Shown piece by piece: positions 42,419 to 42,495 of a stretch of DNA of 42,495 nucleotides. The translations under genes and the position numbers were made by a program. A model generated the notes under the pieces. It was not told the origin of the DNA, ran no database searches, and was given only the letters and a program-made list of their open reading frames with translations. Source of the DNA: Actinomycetes bacterium (GTDB lineage Bacteria; Actinomycetota; Acidimicrobiia; IMCC26256; PALSA-610); contig JANYBW010000090.1 in assembly GCA_025360585.1 (NCBI GenBank), positions 1 through 42,495 of the forward strand, given 5' to 3'. The first letter of the stretch is position 1, and the number at the start of each line of letters is the position of its first letter.

Positions 42419-42495
42419 ATGCACAAACTCACCAAATTCGCCCTTGCAGCTGTCCCCGCGCTCGCGCTGGCAGTGACTCACGTGCCTGTTTTGGC
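42419..42495 (+). CDS. 5' end of a secreted protein (cut by the window edge)
   Basis: The window ends after 25 full codons. ATG 42419 follows AGGAG with a 6-base gap, a clear ribosome-binding site. The residues MHKLTKFALAAVPALALAVTH form a signal peptide: basic start, hydrophobic core, and further Ala/Val residues. The rest of the product lies outside the window, so its function cannot be stated. It diverges from the GGDEF-EAL gene. Confidence 0.7.
   Translation, partial: MHKLTKFALAAVPALALAVTHVPVL

Overview
The window looks like a chromosomal segment of a high-GC actinobacterium. I infer class Acidimicrobiia (Ilumatobacter-like), mainly from family types: SigE-type sigma factors, mycobacterial-style acyl-CoA enzymes and a 3Fe-4S ferredoxin, Thr-rich linkers after membrane anchors, and -10-like TANNNT boxes placed 6-9 nt before start codons. 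No rRNA, tRNA, CRISPR array, transposase or phage gene was found. Gene density is high and most genes sit in short, translationally coupled operons.

Layout. 1-3.1 kb (minus): a branched-chain-type ABC substrate-binding lipoprotein and an acyl-CoA dehydrogenase. 3.4-12.1 kb: a glycogen cluster. glgP lies on plus and converges, with a 17-base overlap, on the minus-strand run glgA > glgC > glgB > GH57. ADP-glucose synthesis, chain elongation, branching and phosphorolysis are therefore all present. 12.2-15.3 kb: two paralogous polytopic membrane proteins facing each other tail to tail. 15.4-17.7 kb (minus): a DUF1611/DgcN-like P-loop protein coupled to an alanine/ornithine-type racemase, probably D-amino-acid metabolism. 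17.9-21.4 kb (minus): an ECF sigma factor overlapping a single-pass membrane protein that carries an SGNH hydrolase and a beta-propeller outside the cell. 21.5-22.8 kb: an MFS exporter.

22.9-26.4 kb (minus): ferredoxin > alpha/beta hydrolase > SDR > acyl-CoA synthetase, a lipid/steroid-like catabolic operon. 26.5-27.4 kb (plus): a dienelactone hydrolase and a broken DoxX-like gene ending in a perfect 34-bp hairpin. 27.5-30.1 kb (minus): zinc alcohol dehydrogenase, an unknown protein and an enoyl-CoA hydratase. 30.2-32.7 kb (plus): a PAP2/AUR1-like membrane enzyme and a secreted PI-PLC-like protein, separated by tandem repeats. 32.7-34.6 kb (plus): a second sigma factor with a membrane partner and a secreted Thr/His-rich protein. 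34.7-37.2 kb (minus): a type IIA topoisomerase A subunit. 37.3-38.6 kb: a second MFS protein. 39.0-42.3 kb (minus): a GGDEF-EAL signalling protein followed by an FHA protein. The right edge cuts a secreted protein just after its signal peptide.

The points most worth following are: the sigma/membrane-SGNH-propeller pair; the face-to-face membrane paralogues next to the DUF1611-racemase operon; the DoxX remnant with a hairpin that supplies stop codons in both directions; the over-represented octamer GCGATCGC; the GGTAACC palindrome cluster beside the FHA gene; and the run of likely leaderless promoters. All functions are read from sequence motifs and remembered family features; no database search was run.
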